A stretch of DNA of 64,000 nt, taken from NCBI GenBank assembly GCA_017311185.1, contig JAESUZ010002551.1, forward strand, positions 2,170,001 to 2,234,000. The letters run 5' to 3'. Below are positions 1 through 10,853 of the stretch, piece by piece (positions within the stretch are counted from its first letter, which is position 1; the number at the start of each line of letters is the position of its first letter). The notes beneath the pieces are model-generated. The model made no database searches. It saw only the letters and a list, made by a program, of their open reading frames with translations, and was not told where the DNA came from. The position numbers and the translations under genes are program-made. This stretch comes from Proteles cristata cristata (taxonomy: Eukaryota; Chordata; Mammalia; Carnivora; Hyaenidae).

Positions 1-223
1 CCCCTCCCCCTTTCTTTTCATAGGGTAGGACTGTTGTTCTTTAATAAATAAGGCACTAATTTGATAAATCCTTTCTCAGAGATGAACCTGAAAACGCTTT
101 CCCAAAAGTTAGGGCTTTTTTCTCTCTGAAACCAATGTTTAACTTTAACATTTAGATATCTCAGGAAATACTCAGAAGCAGCCTTATTTCCTTTTATTGG
201 TTGTTTTTTGTTTTTAAAGAACA

Positions 224-428
224 GGAGTGCCTGGGTGGCTCAGTCAGTTAAGCAACTGACTCTTGATTGTCATGATCTCACCGTTCATGGGATCAAGCCC
301 CATGGTCGGCTTTGCACAGACAGCATGGAGTCTGCTTGGGATTCTCTTTCTCTCCCCCTTTCTCCTGCTCCCTAGCTTGTGCTCTCTCTCTCTCTCTCTC
401 AAAATAAATAAATAAACACTTTTTAAAA
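224..428 (+). mobile_element. CAN-SINE
   Basis: tRNA-like head tgcctgggtggctcagtcag, CT-rich body, tail aaaataaataaataaa. Flanked by tttttaaa on both sides. Confidence 0.92.
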
Positions 429-1359
429 ACCACACACAACAGCTCCTATCTAGAGAGCCATTCCTGACCCTTTTACAAAATAAGGGCTCCAGGAAATGGT
501 GGGAGTTTATTACCAGCCAGACTCACCTGGTACCTCAGATGTCCACCCGCTCCCCCCATTTCCTAGATGGACAAACTGAAGTCTCAGCTCGTTAGTCTGT
601 CTTGGACGGAGTGTGCTGCCAGGTCAGATGGGTGTGCCCACTGCTCCCAGCTCCACACTGGGCCACCACTGGCTGTGTGTCTCACCACTCATTCAATAGT
701 CCACTTAACTAGATAATGTGCCTTGTCTATCAGGGGCCAGGGGCAAAATGAGTGACTCACACTTCTTCCCTGACCTTCTGCTCCCTTCCATCTCATCAGG
801 ATTGTCCTGTGAGGGCCAATAAACATTTTCTTTGAAAGGTTAGGGAAATCTTCAAAGAGATTTATACCACAGGAAACAGGCCAAAAGCACTTGGTGACTA
901 AAGTCCTATAGCATCAAAGGACAGAGGGCCCTCTACAGAGGGGAGCTCCTTCTGTATGTGCTCTCCCATCCCAAAGAGCCTAGTCTCCAATTCTAATCAA
1001 TTTCAACCATCTCCTTAAGGCAACCAGCCCCTAGGCAAAGGGAGCAGTCACAAACCCTGGATCTGTTCGCCTCCCCACTTTGTATTTCGCCCAAGTCTGA
1101 GTCATCTGGTCTGGAGGAGTCCCAGGGACCTGGCTGGGCTCCCAGTGCTGGTGTGCTCAGCTCACACTGAAGGGGAAGGAAGAATTGCTACCGCCATACT
1201 TCTTTCACTCTACAGTGGGCTTGTATCCTAAATTGCTTTCCAAAAATTATCACCAGGATGACCTGTTGGCATACCTATTCTTGAAGCATGAATCCTACTA
1301 AAATACACACATGCACATCTTTCATGGATAGCTATTACCTTTTGGTGAAGAGATTGAGA
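429..1359. other. Unassigned intergenic DNA
   Basis: About 930 bp without SINE, L1 or LTR landmarks and with no open frame of note. I see nothing further to call. Confidence 0.5.
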
Positions 1360-2850
1360 GAAAATATGTATTGAACTGTGTCCTCTCCACCTACCCTGAA
1401 CTCATATGTTGAGGTCTTTACACTCACCGCCACCGCACCCCCCCACCCCATCTCACCAAGTACCTCTGTTATGACCTTATTTGGAAATAGACTGTTGCTG
1501 ATATGGTTAATTAAGATTAGGATGGGCTCCTAACCCAATATGACTGACAACCTTATAAAAGAATACCATGTGAAGACACAGACATGCACGAAGAGAAAAC
1601 TCACCTAAACATGAAGGCCTGGAACAGATTCTACCTTAGAGCCTTCAGAAGAAACCAACCCTGCAGATCTCAGACTTCTAGACTCCAGAACTGTGAGACA
1701 TACAATTACCGTTGTTTAAGCCATTGAATTTGTAGTGCTTTGTAGCAGCTGCTCGGGAAACTAACACAAATTTTGGTACTGGGCAATGGGGTGCTGCTAT
1801 CTCAGATACTACAAATGTGGAAGTGGCTTTGGAACTGGGTAATGGGTAGAGACTGGAGGGCTTTGAAGTGCTTGATAGAGAAAGCCTACATTGCCTTGTG
1901 GAAACTGTCAGGAGAAGTAGCAACATTTAAAGCATTTCTGGTAAAGTCTCAGATAGATGTGGGAAACATGGTTTTGGAAACTGGAGGAAGGTGGTCCGCT
2001 TTGATAAAGTGGCAAGAGAATTCAGCTGAATTGGGTTCTGCTGGGTGGCAGGTAGAAGTCTAAGCAAAGAACTTGGATATTTAAAAAAATATTTTTAAAT
2101 AGTTATTAATTAATTTATTTATTTAGAGAGAGAGAGAGACAGACAGAAGGGGAGGGACAGAGAGAGGGGGAGACAAGAGAATCCCAAGCAGGCTCCACAC
2201 TGACAGTTCGAAGCCAAGCTCAAACCCACAAACCATGAGATCATGACCTGAGCCACAGTCAAAAGTCAGATGCATGACTGACTGAGCCTCCCAGGAGCCC
2301 CAGAGAACTTGGATATTTAACCGAGGAACTTTCTAAGCGAAATGTTGAATTTACGACCTGGTTTCTCCTTGCTGCTTAGAGTGAATGAAACTCAAGGGGA
2401 AAGAAATAAATTGAAAAATGAATTTTTAAGCATAAAGGAATCAGAGCTTGAAGATTTGGAAAATTCTCAGCCTATCTGTACTGCAAAAAATGAGAAATTC
2501 CTCTACAGAGAATACCAGGAGTACACTGAAGAGATTAGGTGTGTGATTCCTGGACCTAACCATCCACCTCTGCAGAAATTCTGAGAGCTTAGACTGAAGG
2601 GGGACAGAGACCAGAAGAAATGAAGGGAGTTTTTTAAGCTTCTGGGACTCTTCAGGCAAGAAACTGGACAATAGAGCTATCTGGCTGTGAACGTGTGTTA
2701 TTCTTCTCCAAGAAAAGTCAAGAATGTCTCTGGAGACAGCAGCTCCTCTCTGGTTTCAGAGGACAGTCACTTCCTGGTTCTAGAAGGCTATTGCCAGCCC
2801 AGTGGGCCTGGAAGATAGCACCCATCCAAAGAGGATTATTCTCAAGTCTC
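1360..2850 (+). mobile_element. MaLR-type LTR with internal sequence, SINE-interrupted
   Basis: 1360-1770 resembles a mammalian MaLR (MLT/MST-like) LTR on the plus strand: actcatatgttgaggtcttt near the start, ccttataaaagaatacc in the middle, and ccagaactgtgagacataca near the end. It continues into MaLR internal DNA (aattttggtactgggcaatg) at 1770-2067 and, after a SINE, 2321-2850. Short frames there (1773-2063, 2342-2584) are remnants of the MaLR internal region, not genes. Confidence 0.75.
2085..2303 (-). mobile_element. CAN-SINE
   Basis: Inserted in the MaLR internal region with a perfect 17-bp duplication agaacttggatatttaa (2068-2084, 2304-2320). Confidence 0.95.
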
Positions 2851-2924
2851 AAAAGCTAATGCACTTTGCTGTGCTAGGTTTCCAATTTGTTTGGGACCCA
2901 TGACTCCTTTTCCCTTTTCTTTTT

Positions 2925-3300
2925 TTAAAATCCCACTTAGTTATCATGCAGTGTTATATTAGTTTTAGGTGTCTAAAATAGTGATTCAACGCATCCATAC
3001 ATCAGCAGGTGCTCATCACAAATGCCCTCCTTAATCCCTATCACCTGTTCTACCCATCCTCCCACTGCCTCCCCTCTGATAACGAATCCAGTAATCACAC
3101 TATCGGATATTTACCCAAAGAATACAAGAACACCAATTCAAAGGGATACACACACCCTTATGTCTATAGAAGCATTATTTACAATAGTTAGGATATGGAA
3201 GCAGCTCAAGTGTCCATTGACTGATGAGTAGATAAAGAAGATGTGGTGTATATATACACAATGGAATAATATTCAGCCATAAAAAAGAATGAAACCTTGC
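2925..3300 (-). mobile_element. Short L1 insertion with internal inversion
   Basis: From 2925 to about 3095 the sequence is L1 3' UTR in minus orientation (gtgctcatcacaaatgccct type). From about 3098 to 3297 it is L1 ORF2 C-terminal DNA in plus orientation, reading toward the same family's ...NNIQP-like end. The two parts abut with opposite orientation, the pattern left by twin priming during L1 insertion. A T-rich tract at 2917-2927 would be the tail of the minus-strand part. Confidence 0.7.
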
Positions 3301-3347
3301 CCCTTTTTTCTTTTCAATCTCTCCATTTAAAAAATAGTTTAAAAGCG

Positions 3348-3566
3348 GGGCACCTAGGTGGCTTAGTCGGTTAGCCATCCAACTTCAGCTCAGGTCATGA
3401 TCTCACATGGTCCTGTGTTCGAGCCCCACTTTGGACTCTGTGCTGACAGCTATAGCTCAGAGCCTGGAGCCTGCTTCAGATTCTGTGTCTCCCTCTCTCT
3501 CTGACCCTCCCCTGCTCATGCTGTCTTTCAGAAACAAGTAAAAAAAAAAAAAAAAAAAAACATTTG
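3348..3566 (+). mobile_element. CAN-SINE
   Basis: Perfect 17-bp duplication aaaaatagtttaaaagc (3331-3347, 3567-3583). A-tail 3540-3560. Confidence 0.96.
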
Positions 3567-3719
3567 AAAAATAGTTTAAAAGCATTTTTATCAGCGAAAC
3601 TTCCAAATGTATTCAAAATTAGAGAGAATAATATCATGAAGCTCCACGTATCTGTCACTTAGCTTCTGAAATGATCAACACATGGCCTCTAGTACAGTTT
3701 TTAAAAGCACACTTTGTTC

Positions 3720-3917
3720 GGGGCGCCTGGTGGCTTAGTCGGTTAAGCATCCGACTTTCGCTTGGGTCATGATCTCGCGGTTCGTGGGTTCCAGCCCCGC
3801 GTCGGGCTCTCTGCTGACTGCCAGCTCGGAGCCTGGAGCCTGTTTCAGTCTGTGACTCCCTCTCTCCCTGACCCTCCCCTGCTTATGCTGTCTCTCTCTC
3901 TCTCCTAGAAAAAAAAA
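3720..3917 (+). mobile_element. CAN-SINE
   Basis: Perfect duplication aaaagcacactttgttc (3703-3719, 3918-3934). Confidence 0.96.
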
Positions 3918-4489
3918 AAAAGCACACTTTGTTCAAAAGCAGCAGCTCTGGTGGTATTATTTGGTGTTTGTGTATTTATGAATCTGTGTGGGCGGGTGTG
4001 TGGGGAGGGGAGGGGTGTGGTGGCAGTAGCATGGAGTTTCGAGACGCTATTTCCTTTCAAAGGAATCCAGGAATCGGAGAGTAATGTGCATTTTTATATG
4101 GAGAACAGGGGAGCAAACGGAGATCTCTCCAGTTGAAACAGCTTGTAGAATGCCAGGCTAGAGAGAGAGAACACGGCCAGTATTCTCCAAATATAAATTG
4201 AAACATGGGCACAGAGAGTGGTAAATGGAATTTCTCAAATTCTCCCTTTTTAAATGGGATTGTCTGTCCTATGCCTATTCCATCTTCAAATTTTGCAAGC
4301 AGACTTGTCTGGTTTTATAGGTTCACAGACGGGGAATTTTTTTCCAGGATGACTCATACCCTGAGTCTCATCTATGCCTGATTGAAAAGAGACTTTGCAC
4401 TTAAAGTTGATGCTGCAATGGGTTTAGACTTTTGAGGATGTGGGGATGGAGTGATTATATTTTGCATGTGAGAACAACATGAGTTGTTC

Positions 4490-4918
4490 ATATCTTGAAG
4501 GCTTAGCCCTCCACTATCTCCAAATGTGATGTTATTTGCAAATAGGGTCATTGCAGATGTAATGGCTTAGGGTCATGTCATACTGGAGGAGGGTGGGCTT
4601 CTCATCTAATGTAACTGTATCCTTATAAAGAACACCTCGAAGAGAGACAGATGTGCATACTAAGAGAATATCATCTGAACAGGAAGGCAAAAACTGAGGT
4701 GATGTATCTACAAGCCAAGAGGCACAAAAAGATTTCCGGAAAACCCCAGAAGCGAGAAAAGAGACATTGGGACAGATTCCCCTGTGCCGTCTTCTGATGG
4801 AGCAAACCTTGCTGAGAGCTTACCTGTGTGATTTCTGGAGGGGGCGGACAGTACATTTCTACTGTTTCAACTACCCAGTTTGTGATACTTTGTAACAGCA
4901 GCCCTAGCAAAGGAATAC
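4490..4918 (+). mobile_element. MaLR-like solo LTR
   Basis: Plus-strand LTR remnant with the same landmarks as the copy at 1360: atttgcaaatagggtcattg, atccttataaagaacacc, and a distal ttgtaacagcagccctagca. No internal sequence follows. Confidence 0.7.
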
Positions 4919-5228
4919 ATTTAAATAACTTTGCAGTGTTTTCCTCCTTTGAAGTTCTGAACTTCATTACTGTGTTTGTGGGTTTTCCCCCACTGTCTCA
5001 GGACACCCCCCCCCCCGCCCACCCCCGAGCAACAGGAGCTGTAAAACCCTGTAACAACTGCTCAGCTGCCTGTATCATTCAGAGAGGGTCTTTTCTATTG
5101 CAAAGACTCCATTTAATTTTTGGTCCCTTGAAGTTTCCTCTCCGGTTGAACAAGAAGTGGGGGTAAGGAGAGTCTGGCCGTCATTCCTGTAATTCTAGAT
5201 GAAAAGTGTGTTTAAGGCTGCTTGCTTG

Positions 5229-5299
5229 CTTCCTTCCTTCCTTCCTTCCTTCCTTCCTTCCTTCCTTCCTTCCTTCCTTCCCTCCCTCCTTCCTTCCTT
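5229..5299. repeat. (TTCC)n microsatellite
   Basis: About 70 bp of TTCC units, decaying to CCTCC and TTTC. It lies at the tail side of the minus-strand SINE that follows, so it probably grew from that SINE's tail. Confidence 0.95.
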
Positions 5300-5526
5300 C
5301 TTTCTTCTTTCTTTCTATTTATTTAAGGAGACAGAGAGACCGAGTGTGAACGGGGAGTGGGACGAGGTCGGGGAGAGGGTGGGGCAGAGAAAGGGAGACA
5401 CAGAATCCAAAGCAGGCTCCAGGCTGAGCTGTCAGCACAGAGCCCGAAGAGGCTGGAACCCCCAAACTGCGAGATCGTGACCTGAGCCGAAGTGGGAGCT
5501 TAACCGACTGAGCCACCCAGGCGCCC
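5300..5526 (-). mobile_element. CAN-SINE with microsatellite tail
   Basis: Head at 5525 (gccacccaggcgcccc read on plus), GA-rich body, and a tail running into the TTCC array. Confidence 0.93.
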
Positions 5527-5594
5527 CTGCTTTGTTTCTTTCTAAAAGGCCCGTGGCCAGGAACAACTTGTAAAATCAAGCAGTGGAAACTATT

Positions 5595-5785
5595 ATTTTA
5601 TTTAACGTTTATTAATTCTGAGAGAGAGAGAGAGTAGGGGAGGGACAGAGAGAGGAGAGAGAGAGAATCCCAAACACTGTGGGTGCTGACCCTGAAGCCG
5701 GGCTTTGAGGTCTACTGTGATACCATGACCCGAGCAGAAACCGAGTCCGACGCTTAACCAACGGAACCACACAGTTGCCCTGAGA
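5595..5785 (-). mobile_element. CAN-SINE, diverged
   Basis: Imperfect duplication agtggaaactatt (5582-5594) and agtggaaattatt (5786-5798). Head degraded (acacagttgccc). Confidence 0.9.
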
Positions 5786-6442
5786 AGTGGAAATTATTCA
5801 CTCTGGGAACAACATGCTCACCGACCTTTTATCCTGCTGATGAAACTGAACTTGGTCAGTAGAATTGATTGTGCGCTTGGTTTCAAGGCACACCTGAGCA
5901 ACAGCCTTCTCAAAGGGGGCCGGCTGGCATGCAGTACTCCACGTTTGCCAGAAGGCGTCGCTCCACAACAGCCAGCATTTGCAGAAGGCTCAGAACAGCT
6001 CCCTGAATCCATTTCTTTAAATCCACAACCAACTTATTAGTTACCAGACTGTGCCCAAGTACATATTTTTCACCAGGTCATCACCCAGAGGATATTTATT
6101 GGGTTTTCATATTACTTGGAACTCCTTGGAAATTTCATTTCCCGCCTACTTTCTTGCCATTGCCCATGGTTATTGAAACTAAAGGGGTAGTTGAATTCTA
6201 CCCCTTCAACCAAACCTGGGTTCAAATCATGTCTCTTGCCTTTTTTCCAGTAGGTGACTTTGGGGAAATTGTCTTTCCAACCCTCATTCTGTTTCATCAG
6301 CTATGAAATTGTCATTGTTTTCCTACCCTTCAATCTGGTGCATGACTACAATTGCCAGATTAGCAGATAAAAATGGGGGATACTCAGTTCAGTCTGAAAT
6401 TCAGATAACCAATAAGTTATTTTTACTATAAATTTATTTTCT

Positions 6443-6671
6443 TTTTTTTCCTTTTTTTAAATTATTTATTTTGAGAGAGAGAGAGTGACAGAGACAGAGA
6501 CAGCGTGAGCTGGAGACAGACAGAGAGAGAGGAAGACACAGAATCCAAAGACAGGCTCCAGGCTCTGAGCTGTCATCACAGAGCCTGACTCAGGGCTTGA
6601 ACTCACAAACCAGGGGATTACAACCTGAGCCGAAGCCAGACGCTTAACCAACTGTGCCACCCAGGTGCTCC
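6443..6671 (-). mobile_element. CAN-SINE
   Basis: Perfect 18-bp duplication actataaatttattttct (6425-6442, 6672-6689). Confidence 0.96.
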
Positions 6672-6815
6672 ACTATAAATTTATTTTCTATGGTACCCAG
6701 TTAAATTTGATAGTTTTATAATATAATCTGTCCTAAATATTCCATGGGAATATTTATACATAAGACATACTTATACAAGAAAATTTTTTGTTGCTTATCT
6801 AAAATTCAAATTTAA

Positions 6816-7051
6816 GGGGCGCCTGGGCGGCTTAGTCGGTTAAGTGTCCCACTTTCGCTTAGGTCATGATCTCGCGGTTCGTGGGTTCGAGCCCCGCGTC
6901 GGGCTCTGTGCTCTGTGCTGACTGCCAGCTCAGAGCCTGGAGCCTGTTTCAATCTGTGACTCTCCTCTCTCTCTGACCCTCCCCTGCTCATGCTGTCTCT
7001 GTCTCTCTCTCCTAGAAATAAATAAAACATTAAAAAAAAATAAAATAAAAT
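6816..7051 (+). mobile_element. CAN-SINE, young felid subtype
   Basis: Perfect duplication aaaattcaaatttaa (6801-6815, 7052-7066). Carries the ggcttagtcggttaagtgtc head seen in several low-divergence copies here. Confidence 0.96.
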
Positions 7052-7119
7052 AAAATTCAAATTTAACTAGGTGTCCTGTAGCTTCTCTGCCAATTCTAAT
7101 CATGATAATGAAATGTGTG

Positions 7120-7790
7120 AGAGTTGATGAAGTTTTGGGGTGATGGGGGGTTCGTGAGGTGGTCCAGCGCTGATGACCAAGAAGGAATTCTTGAAGACAT
7201 TTTTGGTGCAAAAAGGTGATTTTATTTAAGCACAGGGACAAGACCCATGGGCAAGAAGAGCTGCATGGAGTCGTAATGGGTAACTCACTGTATACCCTCA
7301 GGTTGGGAGGGAGTCAGGGATAGAGTAAGTCCCTAAGGAATTTTGGAAGCAGGTTTCCAGGACCTTGAGGGGCTAGCTGTTGCTAGGAAAATGCCACTCA
7401 TCACCATTTAATAAAACCTCCGTCATGAGACCCATTGGTATTATTTGGTGTGGAGATGCATAAGCTTGGAGTATGAAGGCCAGTATATATCCTGGGACAG
7501 TTGAGATAAAGGAAGTTGACTTACAGGATCCTTGAGGTTGGGATTATGTTAAGCTAAGTGTCTCTTTTGCCCCTAGCAAAATGTCATCACTGAGGCAGAT
7601 GAGCTCCCAGAGGAAGGTTACTCTGCTGGTTTCAAAGACTTGTCAATGGACTGTAGGCACTAAGGAGATTTAAGTTTTCACTTCCCTTAGTTTCACGCAT
7701 TAGCATGGCAAGCACTTAAACCCCTTTCCTTCATTCCTGGGTAGCCAGGACTGTCCAAGGAATATCCCACATATTCCATCTCGGGGTGGG
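7120..7790 (-). mobile_element. Probable carnivore endogenous retrovirus solo LTR
   Basis: About 670 bp of non-SINE sequence with LTR character. On the minus strand it has an AATAAA signal (complement at about 7222-7228) near one end and CT/GA-rich flanks. The segment ggtgattttatttaagcaca followed by acccatgggcaagaagagct is one I associate with a common carnivore LTR. Family and exact ends are not resolved. Confidence 0.45.
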
Positions 7791-7962
7791 GGAGTACTGT
7801 TAGCCTGTATTTTGCCCTCAGCTTTCCCCATGCTTTCTCATCCAGAATATTTAGTATGTAGAAGGTATTGAATGTGTTCCTAAAGAGCTCTGTACATACT
7901 TATGTCAGCAGTGAAAGAGAAAGAAAGAAGTAAAGGGGAAAAAAGACTAGAAAGATACTTTA

Positions 7963-8180
7963 TGGGGCACCTGGGTGGCTCAGTCGGTTAAACCTCCGAC
8001 TTTGGCTCAGGTCATGATCTCACAGCTTGTGGGTTCGAGCCCCGCATCGGGCTCTGTGCTGACAGCTAGCTCGGGGCCTGGATCCTGCTTCCGATTCTGT
8101 GTCTCCTTCTCTGACCCTCCCCTGCTCACGCTGCTTCTCTCTCAGAAATAAATAAAACATTAAAAAAAGAAAGAAAAAGA
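7963..8180 (+). mobile_element. CAN-SINE
   Basis: Perfect duplication agaaagatacttta (7949-7962, 8181-8194). Confidence 0.95.
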
Positions 8181-8194
8181 AGAAAGATACTTTA

Positions 8195-8732
8195 GAGGAG
8201 GTAATATATAATCTGTCTTCGAAGCACAAGTAGGAGTTTATCAGGCTTAGAATGCAGCAGACAGTGTGAGGCACAGTGGTGGTCAATGAGTGAAAGCAGC
8301 TAAGGACCACTATGAATATGGTAATATGCAATTATCTTGGGATCACTGGAGAGCCACCATCTGTTTTTCCAGGAGAGTGATTTGTCAGATTTAGATCTCA
8401 GATTGATAGTTATGGAGATGATGCACAGGGTTGGACCGAGGTTGTGGTGTGAGGGAGGGAGTGGAGGGGGCATTTAACAGGTGAAGAGCTTGGACCAAGT
8501 TCATGGCAGTGAGTGAAGAGGAATGGATGGAGTCAAGCGACATTACAGATGTTGAATGAGGAATTTGTGAGGCTGACCGTGAAAATGGAGAGGAGTCACA
8601 AGTCCACAAAAATGTCACCTAAGTCAAAATTTTAGAAGGAAAGGAATTACACAGGAGAAAGTGGCATCATAGAAATCAAGGTGGGAAGATTGGAGGGAAG
8701 ATCGTAAACAGTGTTGTCACTGTCCTGACCCC
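8195..8732. repeat. Ancient GA-rich repeat remnant
   Basis: GA-rich sequence of the same general character as 52590-53918 (gagtgatttgtcagatttag, agtgaagaggaatggatgga). Possibly the same ancient family. No gene seen. Confidence 0.35.
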
Positions 8733-8750
8733 TGAACTCAGGAAATTTCT

Positions 8751-10835
8751 TTTTTTTTTTTTTTTTTTTATTTTTTTTATTTTTTTTATTTTTTTTTTTT
8801 TGCAAATAGTTTATTCTCAAATTAGTTTCCACATAACACCCAGTGCTCATCCCCACAAGTGCCCTCCTCCATGCCCACCCCTCCTCCCCCACATCCACCA
8901 GTCCTCAGTTTTTGTCAGCATTCAAGAGTCTCTCATGGTTTGCCTCTCCCCCTTTCCCCCACCATTTCCGCCCTTCTTCTCCCCCTTGGTCCTCTGTTAA
9001 GTTCCTCCTAATCCTCCTATACGTGCACACATATGATATTTGTCCTTCTCTGCCTGACTTATTTCGCTCAGCATAACACCCTCAAGGTCCATCCATGTTG
9101 CTACACATGGCCAGATTTCATTCTTTCTCATTGCCATGTAGTATTCCATGGTATAGATAAACCACATCTTCTTGATCCATTCATCTGTTGATGGACACTT
9201 AGGCTCTTTCCATGTTTTAGCTATTGTGGAGAGTGCTGCTATGAACATTGGGGTACATGTGCTCCTATGCCTCAGCATTTCTGTATCCCTTGGGTAAATT
9301 CCTAGCAGTGCTATTGCTGGGTCATAGGGGAGTTCTATTGTTAGTTTCCTGAGGAACCTCCACACTGTTTTCCAGAGGGGCTGTACCAGTTTACATTCCC
9401 ACCAACAGTGTAGGAGGGTGCCCGTTTCTCCACATCCTCGCCAGCATCTAGAGTTCTCTGATTGGCTCATTTTAGCCACTCTGACTGGCGTCAGGTGGTA
9501 TCTCAGTGTGGTTTTGATTTGTATTTCCCTGATGAGGAGCGATGCTGAGCATCGTTTCATGTGTCTGTTGGCCATCTGGATGTCCTCTTTGGAGAAGTGT
9601 CTGTTCATATCTTCTGCCCATTTCTTCACTGGGTTGTTTGTTTTTCGGGCGTGTAGTTTGGTGAGTTCCTTGTAGATTCTGGATATCAACCCTTTATCTG
9701 ATATGTCATTTGCAACTATCTTTTCCCATTCCGTTGGTTGCCTATTAATTTTCTGGGTTGTTTCCTTGGCTGTGCAGAAGCTTTTAATCTTGATGAGGTC
9801 CCAACAGTTTATTTTTGCTCTTGATTCCCTTGCTTTTGGGGATGTGTCAAGTAAGAAGTTGCTGCGGTGGAGGTCAAGGAGGTTGTTTCCTGCTTTCTCC
9901 TCTAGGGTGTTGATAGTTTCCTGTCTCACGTTCAGGTCCTTATCCATTTTGAGTTTATTTTTGTGCATGGTGTGAGAAAATGATCTAGTTTCATTCTTCT
10001 GCATGTTGCTGTCCAGTTCTCCCAACACCATCTGTTAAAAAGGCTGTCTTTTCCATCGGATATTCTTTCCTGCTTTGTCAAAGATTAGTTGGCTGTATAC
10101 TTTTGGGTCCACTTCTGAGTTCTCAATTCTGTTCCATTGGTCTATGTGTCTGTTTTTGTGCCAATACCATACTGTCTTGATGATGACAGCTTTGTAGTAG
10201 AGGCTAAAGTCTGGGATGGTGATCCCTCCCGTTTTGGTTTTATTTTTCAGGATTACTTTGGCTATTCGGGGTCTTTTGTGGTTCCATACAAATTTTTGGA
10301 TAGTTTGTTCTAGTTTTGAGAAGTATGCTGGTGCAATTTTGATTGGAATTGCATTGAATGTGTAGAGTGCCTTAGGTAGTAATGACATCTTAACTATATT
10401 TATTCTTCCTATCCATGAGCATGGAATGTTTTTCCACTTCTTTGTGTCTTCTTCAATTTCCTTCATAAGTTTTCTATAGTTTTCATCATACAGATCTCTT
10501 GTATCCTTGGTTAGGTTTATTCCGAGGTATTTTATGGTTTTTTGTGCAATTGTGAATGGGATCAGTTTCTTGATTTCTCTTTCTGTTGCTTCATTGTTGG
10601 TGTATAAAAATGCAACCGATTTCTGTACGTTGATTTTGTACCCTGCAACTTGGCTGAATTCTTGGATCAGTTCTAGTAGGCTTCTGGTGGAGTCTGTCGG
10701 GTTTTCTATGTAGAGTATCATGTCATCTGCGAAAAGTGAAAGTTTGACTTCCTCTTTGCCAATTCTGATGCCTTTGATTTCCTTTTGTTGTCTGATGGCT
10801 GATGCTAGGACTTCCAGCACTATGTTAAACAGCAG
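8751..10835 (-). mobile_element. Young 5'-truncated L1 with ORF2 C-terminal half and A-rich tail
   Basis: A 2.1-kb L1 on the minus strand, flanked by an exact 18-bp duplication (tgaactcaggaaatttct at 8733-8750 and 10836-10853). The tail is the T-rich tract 8750-8802 (an interrupted A-tail on the minus strand), followed by a short 3' UTR and about 600 codons of ORF2. ORF2 is one frame with a single in-frame stop (TAA at 10035-10037). The two open parts are 8997-10031 and 10038-10820. The upstream part contains the reverse transcriptase catalytic motif [10 protein letters not shown]. The downstream part is the cysteine-rich C-terminal region ([13 protein letters not shown] pattern). The 5' end is truncated inside the RT domain, so the copy cannot be autonomous. 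One nonsense codon and a perfect duplication indicate a recent insertion. Confidence 0.95.
8997..10820 (-). pseudogene. L1 ORF2p fragment (RT to C-terminus), one internal stop
   Basis: Remnant of the L1 endonuclease/reverse transcriptase polyprotein read on the minus strand. The endonuclease and the N-terminal part of RT are missing because of 5' truncation. The frame holds the RT active-site FADD motif near its start, the thumb and connection regions, and the conserved C-terminal segment with Cys/His pairs. It ends at a stop near 8997. TAA at 10035-10037 splits an otherwise open frame. The codon after it is in frame, so this is a point nonsense change and not a frameshift. No host function is implied. 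Confidence 0.93.
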
Positions 10836-10853
10836 TGAACTCAGGAAATTTCT

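Noticed and set aside
1773..2063. 96-residue plus-strand frame
   Set aside because: Lies in MaLR internal sequence and has no similarity to a host gene.
5199..5480. Frame with repeated SFLP residues as a secreted or proline-rich protein
   Set aside because: Translation of the (TTCC)n microsatellite and the adjoining SINE. The same explains the frame at 42252-42536.
6816..7051. tRNA gene calls in SINE heads
   Set aside because: CAN-SINE heads derive from tRNA-Lys and keep A/B-box-like sequence, but no intact cloverleaf with proper ends was seen here or in the other SINEs.
8997..10820. Host reverse transcriptase gene
   Set aside because: It is L1 ORF2 in a truncated copy with a target duplication and an internal stop.
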